Counted from the stretch's first letter, positions 1-15,200 are shown. The stretch: DNA of 64,000 bases from Chondrilla cf. caribensis (GCA_964020155.1 OZ026556.1:1-64000); one strand, 5' to 3'. Notes: a model not told the origin generated them from the letters alone. Made by a program: numbers and translations.

Positions 1-656
1 CCTAACCCTAACCCTAACCCTAACCCTAACCCTAACCCTAACCCTAACCCTAACCCTAACCCTAACCCTAACCCTAACCCTAACCCTAACTCTAACCCTA
101 ACCCTAACCCTAACCCTAACCCTAACCCTAACCCTAACCCTAACCCTAACCCTAACCCTAACCCTAACCCTAACCCTAACCCTAACCCTAACCCTAACCC
201 TAACCCTAACCCTAACCCTAACCCTAACCCTAACCCTAACCCTAACCCTAACCCTAACCCTAACCCTAACCCTAACCCTAACCCTAACCCTAACCCTAAC
301 CCTAACCCTAACCCTAACCCTAACCCTAACCCTAACCCTAACCCTAACCCTAACCCTAACCCTAACCCTAACCCTAACCCTAACCCTAACCCTAACCCTA
401 ACCCTAACCCTAACCCTAACCCTAACCCTAACCCTAACCCTAACCCTAACCCTAACCCTAACCCTAACCCTAACCCTAACCCTAACCCTAACCCTAACCC
501 TAACCCTAACCCTAACCCTAACCCTAACCCTAACCCTAACCCTAACCCTAACCCTAACCCTAACCCTAACCCTAACCCTAACCCTAACCCTAACCCTAAC
601 CCTAACCCTAACCCTAACCCTAACCCTAACCCTAACCCTAACCCTAACCCTAACCC
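1..656. repeat. Telomere, (CCCTAA)n
   Basis: About 109 tandem CCCTAA units read directly, with one visible variant (TCTAAC) near position 91. The C-rich strand runs 5' to 3' from base 1, which is the correct orientation for the left end of a chromosome, so the window begins at or inside a true telomere. The repeat is the TTAGGG type shared by most animals and some other eukaryotes. The last telomeric unit runs directly into the 51-bp satellite. Confidence 0.98.
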
Positions 657-3600
657 ACTAAACTTCACCCTCTCATGCCGCTAAGTCTAACCCTAGCAGC
701 CCCGCCCACTAAACTTCACCCTCTCATGCCGCTAAGTCTAACCCTAGCAGCCCCGCCCACTAAACTTCACCCTCTCATGCCGCTAAGTCTAACCCTAGCA
801 GCCCCGCCCACTAAACTTCACCCTCTCATGCCGCTAAGTCTAACCCTAGCAGCCCCGCCCACTAAACTTCACCCTCTCATGCCGCTAAGTCTAACCCTAG
901 CAGCCCCGCCCACTAAACTTCACCCTCTCATGCCGCTAAGTCTAACCCTAGCAGCCCCGCCCACTAAACTTCACCCTCTCATGCCGCTAAGTCTAACCCT
1001 AGCAGCCCCGCCCACTAAACTTCACCCTCTCATGCCGCTAAGTCTAACCCTAGCAGCCCCGCCCACTAAACTTCACCCTCTCATGCCGCTAAGTCTAACC
1101 CTAGCAGCCCCGCCCACTAAACTTCACCCTCTCATGCCGCTAAGTCTAACCCTAGCAGCCCCGCCCACTAAACTTCACCCTCTCATGCCGCTAAGTCTAA
1201 CCCTAGCAGCCCCGCCCACTAAACTTCACCCTCTCATGCCGCTAAGTCTAACCCTAGCAGCCCCGCCCACTAAACTTCACCCTCTCATGCCGCTAAGTCT
1301 AACCCTAGCAGCCCCGCCCACTAAACTTCACCCTCTCATGCCGCTAAGTCTAACCCTAGCAGCCCCGCCCACTAAACTTCACCCTCTCATGCCGCTAAGT
1401 CTAACCCTAGCAGCCCCGCCCACTAAACTTCACCCTCTCATGCCGCTAAGTCTAACCCTAGCAGCCCCGCCCACTAAACTTCACCCTCTCATGCCGCTAA
1501 GTCTAACCCTAGCAGCCCCGCCCACTAAACTTCACCCTCTCATGCCGCTAAGTCTAACCCTAGCAGCCCCGCCCACTAAACTTCACCCTCTCATGCCGCT
1601 AAGTCTAACCCTAGCAGCCCCGCCCACTAAACTTCACCCTCTCATGCCGCTAAGTCTAACCCTAGCAGCCCCGCCCACTAAACTTCACCCTCTCATGCCG
1701 CTAAGTCTAACCCTAGCAGCCCCGCCCACTAAACTTCACCCTCTCATGCCGCTAAGTCTAACCCTAGCAGCCCCGCCCACTAAACTTCACCCTCTCATGC
1801 CGCTAAGTCTAACCCTAGCAGCCCCGCCCACTAAACTTCACCCTCTCATGCCGCTAAGTCTAACCCTAGCAGCCCCGCCCACTAAACTTCACCCTCTCAT
1901 GCCGCTAAGTCTAACCCTAGCAGCCCCGCCCACTAAACTTCACCCTCTCATGCCGCTAAGTCTAACCCTAGCAGCCCCGCCCACTAAACTTCACCCTCTC
2001 ATGCCGCTAAGTCTAACCCTAGCAGCCCCGCCCACTAAACTTCACCCTCTCATGCCGCTAAGTCTAACCCTAGCAGCCCCGCCCACTAAACTTCACCCTC
2101 TCATGCCGCTAAGTCTAACCCTAGCAGCCCCGCCCACTAAACTTCACCCTCTCATGCCGCTAAGTCTAACCCTAGCAGCCCCGCCCACTAAACTTCACCC
2201 TCTCATGCCGCTAAGTCTAACCCTAGCAGCCCCGCCCACTAAACTTCACCCTCTCATGCCGCTAAGTCTAACCCTAGCAGCCCCGCCCACTAAACTTCAC
2301 CCTCTCATGCCGCTAAGTCTAACCCTAGCAGCCCCGCCCACTAAACTTCACCCTCTCATGCCGCTAAGTCTAACCCTAGCAGCCCCGCCCACTAAACTTC
2401 ACCCTCTCATGCCGCTAAGTCTAACCCTAGCAGCCCCGCCCACTAAACTTCACCCTCTCATGCCGCTAAGTCTAACCCTAGCAGCCCCGCCCACTAAACT
2501 TCACCCTCTCATGCCGCTAAGTCTAACCCTAGCAGCCCCGCCCACTAAACTTCACCCTCTCATGCCGCTAAGTCTAACCCTAGCAGCCCCGCCCACTAAA
2601 CTTCACCCTCTCATGCCGCTAAGTCTAACCCTAGCAGCCCCGCCCACTAAACTTCACCCTCTCATGCCGCTAAGTCTAACCCTAGCAGCCCCGCCCACTA
2701 AACTTCACCCTCTCATGCCGCTAAGTCTAACCCTAGCAGCCCCGCCCACTAAACTTCACCCTCTCATGCCGCTAAGTCTAACCCTAGCAGCCCCGCCCAC
2801 TAAACTTCACCCTCTCATGCCGCTAAGTCTAACCCTAGCAGCCCCGCCCACTAAACTTCACCCTCTCATGCCGCTAAGTCTAACCCTAGCAGCCCCGCCC
2901 ACTAAACTTCACCCTCTCATGCCGCTAAGTCTAACCCTAGCAGCCCCGCCCACTAAACTTCACCCTCTCATGCCGCTAAGTCTAACCCTAGCAGCCCCGC
3001 CCACTAAACTTCACCCTCTCATGCCGCTAAGTCTAACCCTAGCAGCCCCGCCCACTAAACTTCACCCTCTCATGCCGCTAAGTCTAACCCTAGCAGCCCC
3101 GCCCACTAAACTTCACCCTCTCATGCCGCTAAGTCTAACCCTAGCAGCCCCGCCCACTAAACTTCACCCTCTCATGCCGCTAAGTCTAACCCTAGCAGCC
3201 CCGCCCACTAAACTTCACCCTCTCATGCCGCTAAGTCTAACCCTAGCAGCCCCGCCCACTAAACTTCACCCTCTCATGCCGCTAAGTCTAACCCTAGCAG
3301 CCCCGCCCACTAAACTTCACCCTCTCATGCCGCTAAGTCTAACCCTAGCAGCCCCGCCCACTAAACTTCACCCTCTCATGCCGCTAAGTCTAACCCTAGC
3401 AGCCCCGCCCACTAAACTTCACCCTCTCATGCCGCTAAGTCTAACCCTAGCAGCCCCGCCCACTAAACTTCACCCTCTCATGCCGCTAAGTCTAACCCTA
3501 GCAGCCCCGCCCACTAAACTTCACCCTCTCATGCCGCTAAGTCTAACCCTAGCAGCCCCGCCCACTAAACTTCACCCTCTCATGCCGCTAAGTCTAACCC

Positions 3601-5663
3601 TAGCAGCCCCGCCCACTAAACTTCACCCTCTCATGCCGCTAAGTCTAACCCTAGCAGCCCCGCCCACTAAACTTCACCCTCTCATGCCGCTAAGTCTAAC
3701 CCTAGCAGCCCCGCCCACTAAACTTCACCCTCTCATGCCGCTAAGTCTAACCCTAGCAGCCCCGCCCACTAAACTTCACCCTCTCATGCCGCTAAGTCTA
3801 ACCCTAGCAGCCCCGCCCACTAAACTTCACCCTCTCATGCCGCTAAGTCTAACCCTAGCAGCCCCGCCCACTAAACTTCACCCTCTCATGCCGCTAAGTC
3901 TAACCCTAGCAGCCCCGCCCACTAAACTTCACCCTCTCATGCCGCTAAGTCTAACCCTAGCAGCCCCGCCCACTAAACTTCACCCTCTCATGCCGCTAAG
4001 TCTAACCCTAGCAGCCCCGCCCACTAAACTTCACCCTCTCATGCCGCTAAGTCTAACCCTAGCAGCCCCGCCCACTAAACTTCACCCTCTCATGCCGCTA
4101 AGTCTAACCCTAGCAGCCCCGCCCACTAAACTTCACCCTCTCATGCCGCTAAGTCTAACCCTAGCAGCCCCGCCCACTAAACTTCACCCTCTCATGCCGC
4201 TAAGTCTAACCCTAGCAGCCCCGCCCACTAAACTTCACCCTCTCATGCCGCTAAGTCTAACCCTAGCAGCCCCGCCCACTAAACTTCACCCTCTCATGCC
4301 GCTAAGTCTAACCCTAGCAGCCCCGCCCACTAAACTTCACCCTCTCATGCCGCTAAGTCTAACCCTAGCAGCCCCGCCCACTAAACTTCACCCTCTCATG
4401 CCGCTAAGTCTAACCCTAGCAGCCCCGCCCACTAAACTTCACCCTCTCATGCCGCTAAGTCTAACCCTAGCAGCCCCGCCCACTAAACTTCACCCTCTCA
4501 TGCCGCTAAGTCTAACCCTAGCAGCCCCGCCCACTAAACTTCACCCTCTCATGCCGCTAAGTCTAACCCTAGCAGCCCCGCCCACTAAACTTCACCCTCT
4601 CATGCCGCTAAGTCTAACCCTAGCAGCCCCGCCCACTAAACTTCACCCTCTCATGCCGCTAAGTCTAACCCTAGCAGCCCCGCCCACTAAACTTCACCCT
4701 CTCATGCCGCTAAGTCTAACCCTAGCAGCCCCGCCCACTAAACTTCACCCTCTCATGCCGCTAAGTCTAACCCTAGCAGCCCCGCCCACTAAACTTCACC
4801 CTCTCATGCCGCTAAGTCTAACCCTAGCAGCCCCGCCCACTAAACTTCACCCTCTCATGCCGCTAAGTCTAACCCTAGCAGCCCCGCCCACTAAACTTCA
4901 CCCTCTCATGCCGCTAAGTCTAACCCTAGCAGCCCCGCCCACTAAACTTCACCCTCTCATGCCGCTAAGTCTAACCCTAGCAGCCCCGCCCACTAAACTT
5001 CACCCTCTCATGCCGCTAAGTCTAACCCTAGCAGCCCCGCCCACTAAACTTCACCCTCTCATGCCGCTAAGTCTAACCCTAGCAGCCCCGCCCACTAAAC
5101 TTCACCCTCTCATGCCGCTAAGTCTAACCCTAGCAGCCCCGCCCACTAAACTTCACCCTCTCATGCCGCTAAGTCTAACCCTAGCAGCCCCGCCCACTAA
5201 ACTTCACCCTCTCATGCCGCTAAGTCTAACCCTAGCAGCCCCGCCCACTAAACTTCACCCTCTCATGCCGCTAAGTCTAACCCTAGCAGCCCCGCCCACT
5301 AAACTTCACCCTCTCATGCCGCTAAGTCTAACCCTAGCAGCCCCGCCCACTAAACTTCACCCTCTCATGCCGCTAAGTCTAACCCTAGCAGCCCCGCCCA
5401 CTAAACTTCACCCTCTCATGCCGCTAAGTCTAACCCTAGCAGCCCCGCCCACTAAACTTCACCCTCTCATGCCGCTAAGTCTAACCCTAGCAGCCCCGCC
5501 CACTAAACTTCACCCTCTCATGCCGCTAAGTCTAACCCTAGCAGCCCCGCCCACTAAACTTCACCCTCTCATGCCGCTAAGTCTAACCCTAGCAGCCCCG
5601 CCCACTAAACTTCACCCTCTCATGCCGCTAAGTCTAACCCTAGCAGCCCCGCCCACTAAACTT
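654..5663. repeat. 51-bp subtelomeric satellite, ~98 copies
   Basis: A 51-base unit repeats without any difference I could see for about 5.0 kb. Each unit contains a CTAACCCTAG core that looks telomere-derived. Because 51 is divisible by three, one plus-strand frame stays open through the whole array (17 residues per unit). This gives an apparent protein of about 1,690 residues, which I consider an artefact of the repeat. The extreme homogeneity implies very recent amplification or continuous homogenisation. Collapse or expansion by the assembler cannot be excluded. Confidence 0.97.
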
Positions 5664-6205
5664 AACACTATAATGCTGATACGGCTAGCCGCTGTCGATT
5701 CTCAATTCACAATACCCCTTGCAGGAATTCCAGCAGTTGAACATCTAAAATAATCTTTTTGATTTCACTTGTGGTTTCTAAAATAAGGAAAAACAGATAA
5801 GCATTTTTTGGCTCTAACACTGATCCAATCTTTCCAAAACTTTTAGCACTCATAACTTACCTAGAACTGCAGGTTATGGACTGGTTACAAATATCTTGAT
5901 GCATTTTATGTGGGTGTTAGGAAAAAGGGTTTGGGTTTAGGGTTAAATTCACGAACCAGAGTTTGACATTGGGGTTACTGGGTACAACCATTCATCCTGA
6001 CCCCCTAAGGGTTAGATTAAGGGGTAGGGCTTAAGGGTCAATTTCAATCCTTCAAACCAACCCTTCAGACCAACCCCCATGTGCGGAGGATGTAAGGATC
6101 AAGCATCTAAGCCAAAGTACAGATTCCTTCCAATGCATTTAAATCTACCTTGTAGGAAATCTTCAAATTTGCACCAAACTACATATATATATATAAATAT
6201 ATATA
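5664..6205. other. Subtelomeric spacer without a recognisable gene
   Basis: Low-complexity spacer between two satellite arrays. It contains degenerate telomere-like GGGTTTAGGG motifs near 5925-5945 and 6005-6035, oriented opposite to the terminal CCCTAA array, and a short AT dinucleotide tract near 6182-6213. No open frame here resembles a known protein. Confidence 0.6.
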
Positions 6206-9200
6206 TATATATGAATACAAAAGTATACACATTTTTAAATGTGGCACAAGGTCACGGAAGAAAATTTTTGGTTGACATCAAAATGCATCTTTTTTGCTAT
6301 CAGAAGGTAGCTACCAGGTCCAGGAGTGTGTCTGTGCATTTGGATTTGAGCTATGATGCATCACGTGCACACAGGAGAGGCCGTGGTGAAAACTTAAACA
6401 ATTGACATCTTTTGGCTTGTCATCACGAAAATTATAGCGCACTCAGGACAATCAGAATGCTTGCGAAATTGTGTTGGTGAGTTAGGCATGGACACTAGGT
6501 AGCCCTTGGTGACCAGAAAAGAAATCTCAAATTGCTTAGGTGATCACCACAAGGCGTATTACATGCATATATGAATGTACATACAAAGTATATACATTCT
6601 ATTATATGTGGCACTGGGGGGAAATTTTGGTCGACATCAAAATGCATCCTTTTTGCTATCAGAAGGTAGCTACCAGGTCCAGGAGTGTGTCTGTGCATTT
6701 GGATTTGAGCTATGATGCATCACGTGCACACAGGAGAGGCCGTGGTGACAAGACCAAAAATTGACATTTTTTGGCTTGTCACCACGAGGCTTATAGCGCA
6801 CTCAGGACAATCAGAATGCTTGCGAAATTGTATTGGTGAGTTAGGCATGGACACTAGGTAGCCCTTGGTGACCAGCAAAGAAATCTCAAATTGTTTAGGT
6901 GATCACCCAAGGCGTAATACACTTATATATGAACGTACATACAAAGTATATACATTCTATTATATGTGGCACTGGGGGGGAAATTTTGGTCGACATCAAA
7001 ATGCATCCTTCTTGCTATCAGAAGGTAGCTACCAGGTCCAGGAGTGGGTCTGTGCATTTGGATTTGAGCTATGATGCATCACGTGCACACAGGAGAGGCC
7101 GTGGTGACAAGACCAAAAATTGACATTTTTTGGGCTTGTCACCACGAGGCTTATAGCGCACTCAGGACAATCAGAATGCTTACCAAATTGTGTTGGTGAG
7201 TTAGGCATGGACACTAGGTAGCCCTTGGTGACCAGCAAAGAAATCTCAAATTGATTAGTGATCACCCAAGGCGTAATACACTTATATATGAACGTACATA
7301 CAAAGTATATACATTCTATTATATGTGGCACTGGGGGGGAAATTTTGGTCGACATCAAAATGCATCCTTCTTGCTATCAGAAGGTAGCTACCAGGTCCAG
7401 GAGTGGGTCTGTGCATTTGGATTTGAGCTATGATGCATCACGTGCACACAGGAGAGGCCGTGGTGACAAGACCAAAAATTGACATTTTTTGGGCTTGTCA
7501 CCACGAGGCTTATAGCGCACTCAGGACAATCAGAATGTTTGCGAAATTGTGTTGGTGAGTTAGGCATGGACACTAGGTAGCCCTTGGTGACCAGAAAAGA
7601 AATCTCAAATTGTTTAGGTGATCACCCAAAGCGTAATACACTTATAAATGAATCTACATACAAAGTATATACATTGGCAATAGGGGGAAATTTTGGTCGA
7701 CATCAAAATGCATCCTTCTTGCTATCAGAAGGTAGCTACCAGGTCCAGGAGTGTGTCTGTGCATTTGGATTTGAGCTATGATGCATCACGTGCACACAGG
7801 AGAGGCCGTGGTGACAAGACCAAAAATTGACATTTTTTGGGCTTGTCACCACGAGGCTTATAGCGCACTCAGGACAATCAGAATGCTTACCAAATTGTGT
7901 TGGTGAGTTAGGCATGGACACTAGGTAGCCCTTGGTGACCAGAAAAGAAATCTCAAATTGTTTAGGTGATCACCCAAGGCGTAATACAGTTATATATGAA
8001 CGTACATACAAAGTATATACATTCTATTATATGTGGCACTGGGGGGAAATTTTGGTCGACATCAAAATGCATCCTTTTTGCTATCAGAAGGTAGCTACCA
8101 GGTCCAGGAGTGTGTCTGTGCATTTGGATTTGAGCTATGATGCATCACGTGCACACAGGAGAGGCCGTGGTGACAAGACCAAAAATTGACATTTTTTGGG
8201 CTTGTCACCACGAGGCTTATAGCGCACCCAGGACAATCAGAATGCTTGCGAAATTGTGTTGGTGAGTGAGGCATGGACACTAGGTAGCTCTTGGTGACCA
8301 GAAAAGAAATCTCAAATTGCTTAGGTGATCACTCAAGGCGTAATACACTTATATATGAATCTACATACAAAGTATATACATTGGCAATAGGGGGAAATTT
8401 TGGTCGACATCAAAATGCATCCTTCTTGCTATCAGAAGGTAGCTACCAGGTCCAGGAGTGTGTCTGTGCATTTGGATTTGAGCTATGATGCATCACGTGC
8501 ACACAGGAAAGTCTGTGGTGACAAGACCAAAAATTGACATTTTTTGGGCTTGTCACCACGAGGCTTATAGCGCACTCAGGACAATCAGAATGCTTGCGAA
8601 ATTGTGTTGGTGAGTGAGGCATGGACACTAGGTAGCCCTTGGTGACAAGAAAAGAAATCTCAAATTGCTTAGGTGATCACCCAAGGCGTAATACACGCAT
8701 ATATGAATCTACATACAAAGTATATACATTGGCAATAGGGGGAAATTTTGGTCGACATCAAAATGCATCCTTCTTGCTATCAGAAGGTAGCTACCAGGTC
8801 CAGGAGTGTGTCTGTGCATTTGGATTTGAGCTATGATGCATCACGTGCACACAGGAGAGGCCGTGGTGACAAGACCAAAAATTGACATTTTTTGGGCTTG
8901 TCACCACGAGGCTTATAGCGCACTCAGGACAATCAGAATGCTTACCAAATTGTGTTGGTGAGTTAGGCATGGACACTAGGTAGCCCTTGGTGACCAGAAA
9001 AGAAATCTCAAATTGTTTAGGTGATCACCACAAGGCGTAATACACTTATAAATGAATCTACATACAAAGTATATACATTGGCAATAGGGGGAAATTTTGG
9101 TCGACATCAAAATGCATCCTTTTTGCTATCAGAAGGTAGCTACCAGGTCCAGGAGTGTGTCTGTGCAATCGGATTTGAGCTATGATGCATCACGTGCACA

Positions 9201-12200
9201 CAGGAGAGGCTGTGGTGACAAGACCAAAAATTGACATTTTTTGGGCTTGTCACCACGAGGCTTATAGCGCACTCAGGACAATCAGAATGCTTACCAAATT
9301 GTGTTGGTGAGTTAGGCATGGACACTAGGTAGCCCTTGGTGACCAGCAAAGAAATCTCAAATTGCTTAGGTGATCACCCAAGGCGTAATACATGCATATA
9401 TGAATGTACATACAAATTATTTGTGGCACTGGGGGGAAATTTTGGTCGACATCAAAATGCAACTTTTTGCTATCAGAAGGTAGCTACTAGGTCCAGGAGT
9501 GTGTCTGTGCATTTGGATTTGAGCTATGATGCATCACGTGCACACAGGAGAGGCCGTGGTGACAAGACCAAAAATTGACATTTTTTGGGCTTGTCACCAC
9601 GAGGCTTATAGCGCACTCAGGACAATCAGAATGCTTACCAAATTGTGTTGGTGAGTTAGGCATGGACACTAGGTAGCCCTTGGTGACCAGAAAAGAAATC
9701 TCAAATTGCTTAGGTGATCACCACAAGGCGTATTACACGCATATATGAATGTACATACAAAGTATATACATTGGCAATAGGGGGAAATTTTGGTCGACAT
9801 CAAAATGCATCCTTTTTGTCATCAGAAGGTAGCTACCAGGTCCAGGAGTGTGTCTGTGCATTTGGATTTGAGCTATGATGCATCACGTGCACACAGGAGA
9901 GGCCGTGGTGACAAGACCAAAAATTGACATTTTTTGGGCTTGTCACCACGAGGCTTATAGCGCACTCAGGACAATCAGAATGCTTGCGAAATTGTGTTGG
10001 TGAGTGAGGCATGGACACTAGGTAGCCCTTGGTGACCAGAAAAGAAATCTCAAATTGCTTAGATGATCACCCAAGGCGTAATACACTTATATATGAATCT
10101 ACATACAAAGTATATAAATTGGCAATATGGGGAAATTTTGGTCGACATCAAAATGCATCCTTTTTCTATTAGAAGGTAGCTACCAGGTCCAGGAGTGTGT
10201 CTGTGCATTTGAATTTGAGCTATGATGCATCACGTGCACACAGGAGAGGCCGTGGTGACAAGACCAAAAATTGACATTTTTTGAGCTTGTCACCACGAGG
10301 CTTATAGCGCACTCAGGACAATCAGAATGCTTGCGAAATTGTGTTGGTGAGTTAGGCATGGACACTAGGTAGCCCTTGGTGACAAGAAAAGAAATCTCAA
10401 ATTGCTTAGGTGATCACCACAAGGCGTATTACACGCATATATGAATGTACATACAAAGTATATACATTCTATTATATGTGGCACTGGGGGGGAAATTTTG
10501 GTCGACATCAAAATGCATCCTTTTTGCTATCAGAAGGTAGCTACTAGGTCCAGGAGTGTGTCTGTGCATTTGGATTTCAGCTATGATGCATCACGTGCAC
10601 ATAGGAGAGGCCGTGGTGACAAGACCAAAAATTGACATTTTTTGGGCTTGTCACCACGAGGCTTATAGCGCACTCAGGACAATCAGAATGCTTGCGAAAT
10701 TGTGTTGTTGAGTGAGGCATGGACACTAGGTAGCCCTTGGTGACCAGAAAAGAAATCTCAAATTGCTTAGATGATCACCCAAGGCGTAATACACTTATAT
10801 ATGAATCTACATACAAAGTATATAAATTGGCAATATGGGGAAATTTTGGTCGACATCAAAATGCATCCTTTTTCTATTAGAAGGTAGCTACCAGGTCCAG
10901 GAGTGTGTCTGTGCATTTGAATTTGAGCTATGATGCATCACGTGCACACAGGAGAGGCCGTGGTGACAAGACCAAAAATTGACATTTTTTGAGCTTGTCA
11001 CCACGAGGCTTATAGCGCACTCAGGACAATCAGAATGCTTGCGAAATTGTGTTGGTGAGTTAGGCATGGACACTAGGTAGCCCTTGGTGACAAGAAAAGA
11101 AATCTCAAATTGCTTAGGTGATCACCACAAGGCGTATTACACGCATATATGAATGTACATACAAAGTATATACATTCTATTATATGTGGCACTGGGGGGG
11201 AAATTTTGGTCGACATCAAAATGCATCCTTTTTGCTATCAGAAGGTAGCTACTAGGTCCAGGAGTGTGTCTGTGCATTTGGATTTGAGCTATGATGCATC
11301 ACGTGCACATAGGAGAGGCCGTGGTGACAAGACCAAAAATTGACATTTTTTGGGCTTGTCACCACGAGGCTTATAGCGCACTCAGGACAATCAGAATGCT
11401 TGCGAAATTGTGTTGGTGAGTTAGGCATGGACACTAGGTAGCCCTTGGTGACCAGAAAAGAAATCTCAAATTGCTTAGGTGATCACCCAAGGCGTAATAC
11501 ACGCATATATGAATCTACATACAAAGTATATACATTGGCAATAGGGGGAAATTTTGGTCGACATCAAAATGCATCCTTTTTGCTATCAGAAGGTAGCTAC
11601 CAGGTCCAGGAGTGTGTCTGTGCATTTGGATTTGAGCTATGATGCATCACGTGCACACAGGAGAGGCCGTGGTGACAAGACCAAAAATTGACATTTTTTG
11701 GGCTTGTCACCACGAGGCTTATAGCGCACTCAGGACAATCAGAATGCTTACCAAATTGTGTTGGTGAGTTAGGCATGGACACTAGGTAGCCCTTGGTGAC
11801 CAGAAAAGAAATCTCAAATTGCTTAGGTGATCACCACAAGGCGTATTACACGCATATATGAATGTACATACAAAGTATATACATTCTATTATATGTGGCA
11901 CTGGGGGGGAAATTTTGGTCGACATCAAAATGCATCCTTTTTGCTATCAGAAGGTAGCTACCAGGTCCAGGAGTGTGTCTGTGCATTTGGATTTGAGCTA
12001 TGATGCATCACGTGCACACAGGAGAGGCCGTGGTGACAAGACCAAAAATTGACATTTTTTGGCTTGTCACCACGAGGCTTATAGCGCACTCAGGACAATC
12101 AGAATGCTTACCAAATTGTGTTGGTGAGTTAGGCATGGACACTAGGTAGCCCTTGGTGACCAGCAAAAAAATCTCAAATTGTTTAGGTGATCACCCAAGG

Positions 12201-15200
12201 CGTAATACACTTATATATGAATCTACATTCAAAGCATATACATTGGGAATAGGGGGAACTTTTGGTCGACATCAAAATGCAACTGTTTACTATCAGAAGG
12301 TAGCTACCAGGTCCAGGAGTGTGTCTGTGCATTTGAATTTGAGCTATGATGCATCACGTGCACACAAAAGAGGCCGTGGTGACAAGACCAAAAATTGACA
12401 TTTTTTGGCTTGTCACCACGAGGCTTATAGCGCACTCAGGACAATCAGAATGCTTGCGAAATTGTGTTGGTGAGTTAGGCATGGACACTAGGTAGCCCTT
12501 GGTGACCAGAAAAGAAATCTCAAATTGCTTAGGTGATCATCCAAGGCGTAATACATGCATATATGAATCTACATACTAAGTATATACATTGGCAATAGGA
12601 GGAAATTTTGGTCGACATCAAAATGCATCCTTTTTGCTATCAGAAGGTAGCTACTAGGTCCAGGAGTGTGTCTGTGCATTTGGATTTGAGCTATGATGCA
12701 TCACGTGCACATAGGAGAGGCCGTGGTGACAAGACCAAAAATTGACATTTTTTGGGCTTGTCACCACGAGGCTTATAGCGCACTCAGGACAATCAGAATG
12801 CTTGCGAAATTGTGTTGGTGAGTTAGGCATGGACACTAGGTAGCCCTTGGTGACCAGAAAAGAAATCTCAAATTGCTTAGGTGATCACCCAAGGCGTAAT
12901 ACATGCATATATGAATCTACATACAAAGTATATACATTGGCAATAGGGGGAAATTTTGGTCGACATCAAAATGCATCCTTCTTGCTATCAGAAGGTAGCT
13001 ACCAGGTCCAGGAGTGTGTCTGTGCATTTGGATTTGAGCTATGATGCATCACGTGCACACAGGAGAGGCCGTGGTGACAAGACCAAAAATTGACATTTTT
13101 TGGGCTTGTCACCACGAGGCTTATAGCGCACTCAGGACAATCAGAATGCTTACCAAATTGTGTTGGTGAGTTAGGCATGGACACTAGGTAGCCCTTGGTG
13201 ACCAGAAAAGAAATCTCAAATTGCTTAGGTGATCACCACAAGGCGTAATACACGCATATATGAATCTACATACAAAGTATATACATTGGCAATAGGGGGA
13301 AATTTTGGTCGACATCAAAATGCATCCTTCTTGCTATCAGAAGGTAGCTACCAGGTCCAGGAGTGTGTCTGTGCAATCGGATTTGAGCTATGGTGCATCA
13401 CGTGCACACAGGAGAGGCCGTGGTGACAAGACCAAAAATTGACATTTTTTGGGCTTGTCACCACGAGGCTTATAGCGCACTCAGGACAATCAGAATGCTT
13501 GCGAAATTGTGTTGGTGAGTTAGGCATGGACACTAGGTAGCCCTTGGTGACCAGAAAAGAAATCTCAAATTGCTTAGGTGATCACCACAAGGCGTATTAC
13601 ACGCATATATGAATGTACATACAAAGTATATACATTCTATTATATGTGGCACTGGGGGGAAATTTGGTCGACATCAAAATGCATCCTTTTTGCTATCAGA
13701 AGGTAGCTACCAGGTCCAGGAGTGTGTCTGTGCAATCGGATTTGAGCTATGATGCATCACGTGCACACAGGAGAGGCCGTGGTGACAAGACCAAAAATTG
13801 ACATTTTTTGGGCTTGTCACCACGACGCTTATAGCGCACTCAGGACAATCAGAATGCTTGCGAAATTGTGTTGGTGAGTTAGGCATGGACACTAGGTAGC
13901 CTTTGGTGACCAGAAAAGAAATCTCAAATTGCTTAGGTGATCACCACAAGGCGTATTACACGCATATATGAATGTACATACAAAGTATATACATTCTATT
14001 ATATGTGGCACTGGGGGGAAATTTGGTCGACATCAAAATGCATCCTTTTTGCTATCAGAAGGTAGCTACCAGGTCCAGGAGTGTGTCTGTGCAATCGGAT
14101 TTGAGCTATGATGCATCACGTGCACACAGGAGAGGCCGTGGTGACAAGACCAAAAATTGACATTTTTTGGGCTTGTCACCACGAGGCTTATAGCGCACTC
14201 AGGACAATCAGAATTCTTGCGAAATTGTGTTGGTGAGTTAGGCATGGACACTAGGTAGCCCTTGGTGACCAGAAAAGAAATCTCAAATTGCTTAGGTGAT
14301 CACCCAAGGCGTAATACACGCATATATGAATCTACATACAAAGTATATACATTGGCAATAGGGGGAAATTTTGGTCGACATCAAAATGCAACTTTTTGCT
14401 ATCAGAAGGTAGCTACCAGGTCCAGGAGTGTGTCTGTGCAATCGGATTTGAGCTATGATGCATCACGTGCACACAGGAGAGGCCGTGGTGACAAGACCAA
14501 AAATTGACATTTTTTGGGCTTGTCACCACGAGGCTTATAGTGCACTCAGGACAATCAGAATGTTTGCGAAATTGTGTTGGTGAGTTAGGCATGGACACTA
14601 GGTAGCCCTTGGTGACCAGAAAAGAAATCTCAAATTGTTTAGGTGATCACCCAAGGCGTAATACACTTATATATGAATCTGCATACAAAGTATATACATT
14701 GGCAATAGGGGGAAATTTTGGTCGACATCAAAATGCATCCTTCTTGCTATCAGAAGGTAGCTACCAGGTCCAGGAGTGTGTCTGTGCATTTGGATTTGAG
14801 CTATGATGCATCACGTGCACACAGGAGAGGCCGTGGTGACAAGACCAAAAATTGACATTTTTTGGGCTTGTCACCACGAGGCTTATAGCGCACTCAGGAC
14901 AATCAGAATGCTTACCAAATTGTGTTGGTGAGTTAGGCATGGACACTAGGTAGCCCTTGGTGACCAGAAAAGAAATCTCAAATTGCTTAGGTGATCACCC
15001 AAGGCGTAATACACTTATATATGAATCTGCATACAAAGTATATACATTGGCAATAGGGGGAAATTTTGGTCGACATCAAAATGCATCCTTCTTGCTATCA
15101 GAAGGTAGCTACCAGGTCCAGGAGTGTGTCTGTGCATTTGGATTTGAGCTATGATGCATCACGTGCACACAGGAGAGGCCGTGGTGACAAGACCAAAAAT

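Noticed and set aside
675..5753. A 1,692-residue open frame
   Set aside because: It is the 51-bp satellite read in the one frame without a stop. The unit length is a multiple of three, so the frame stays open by construction, and there is no gene-like start, end or composition.
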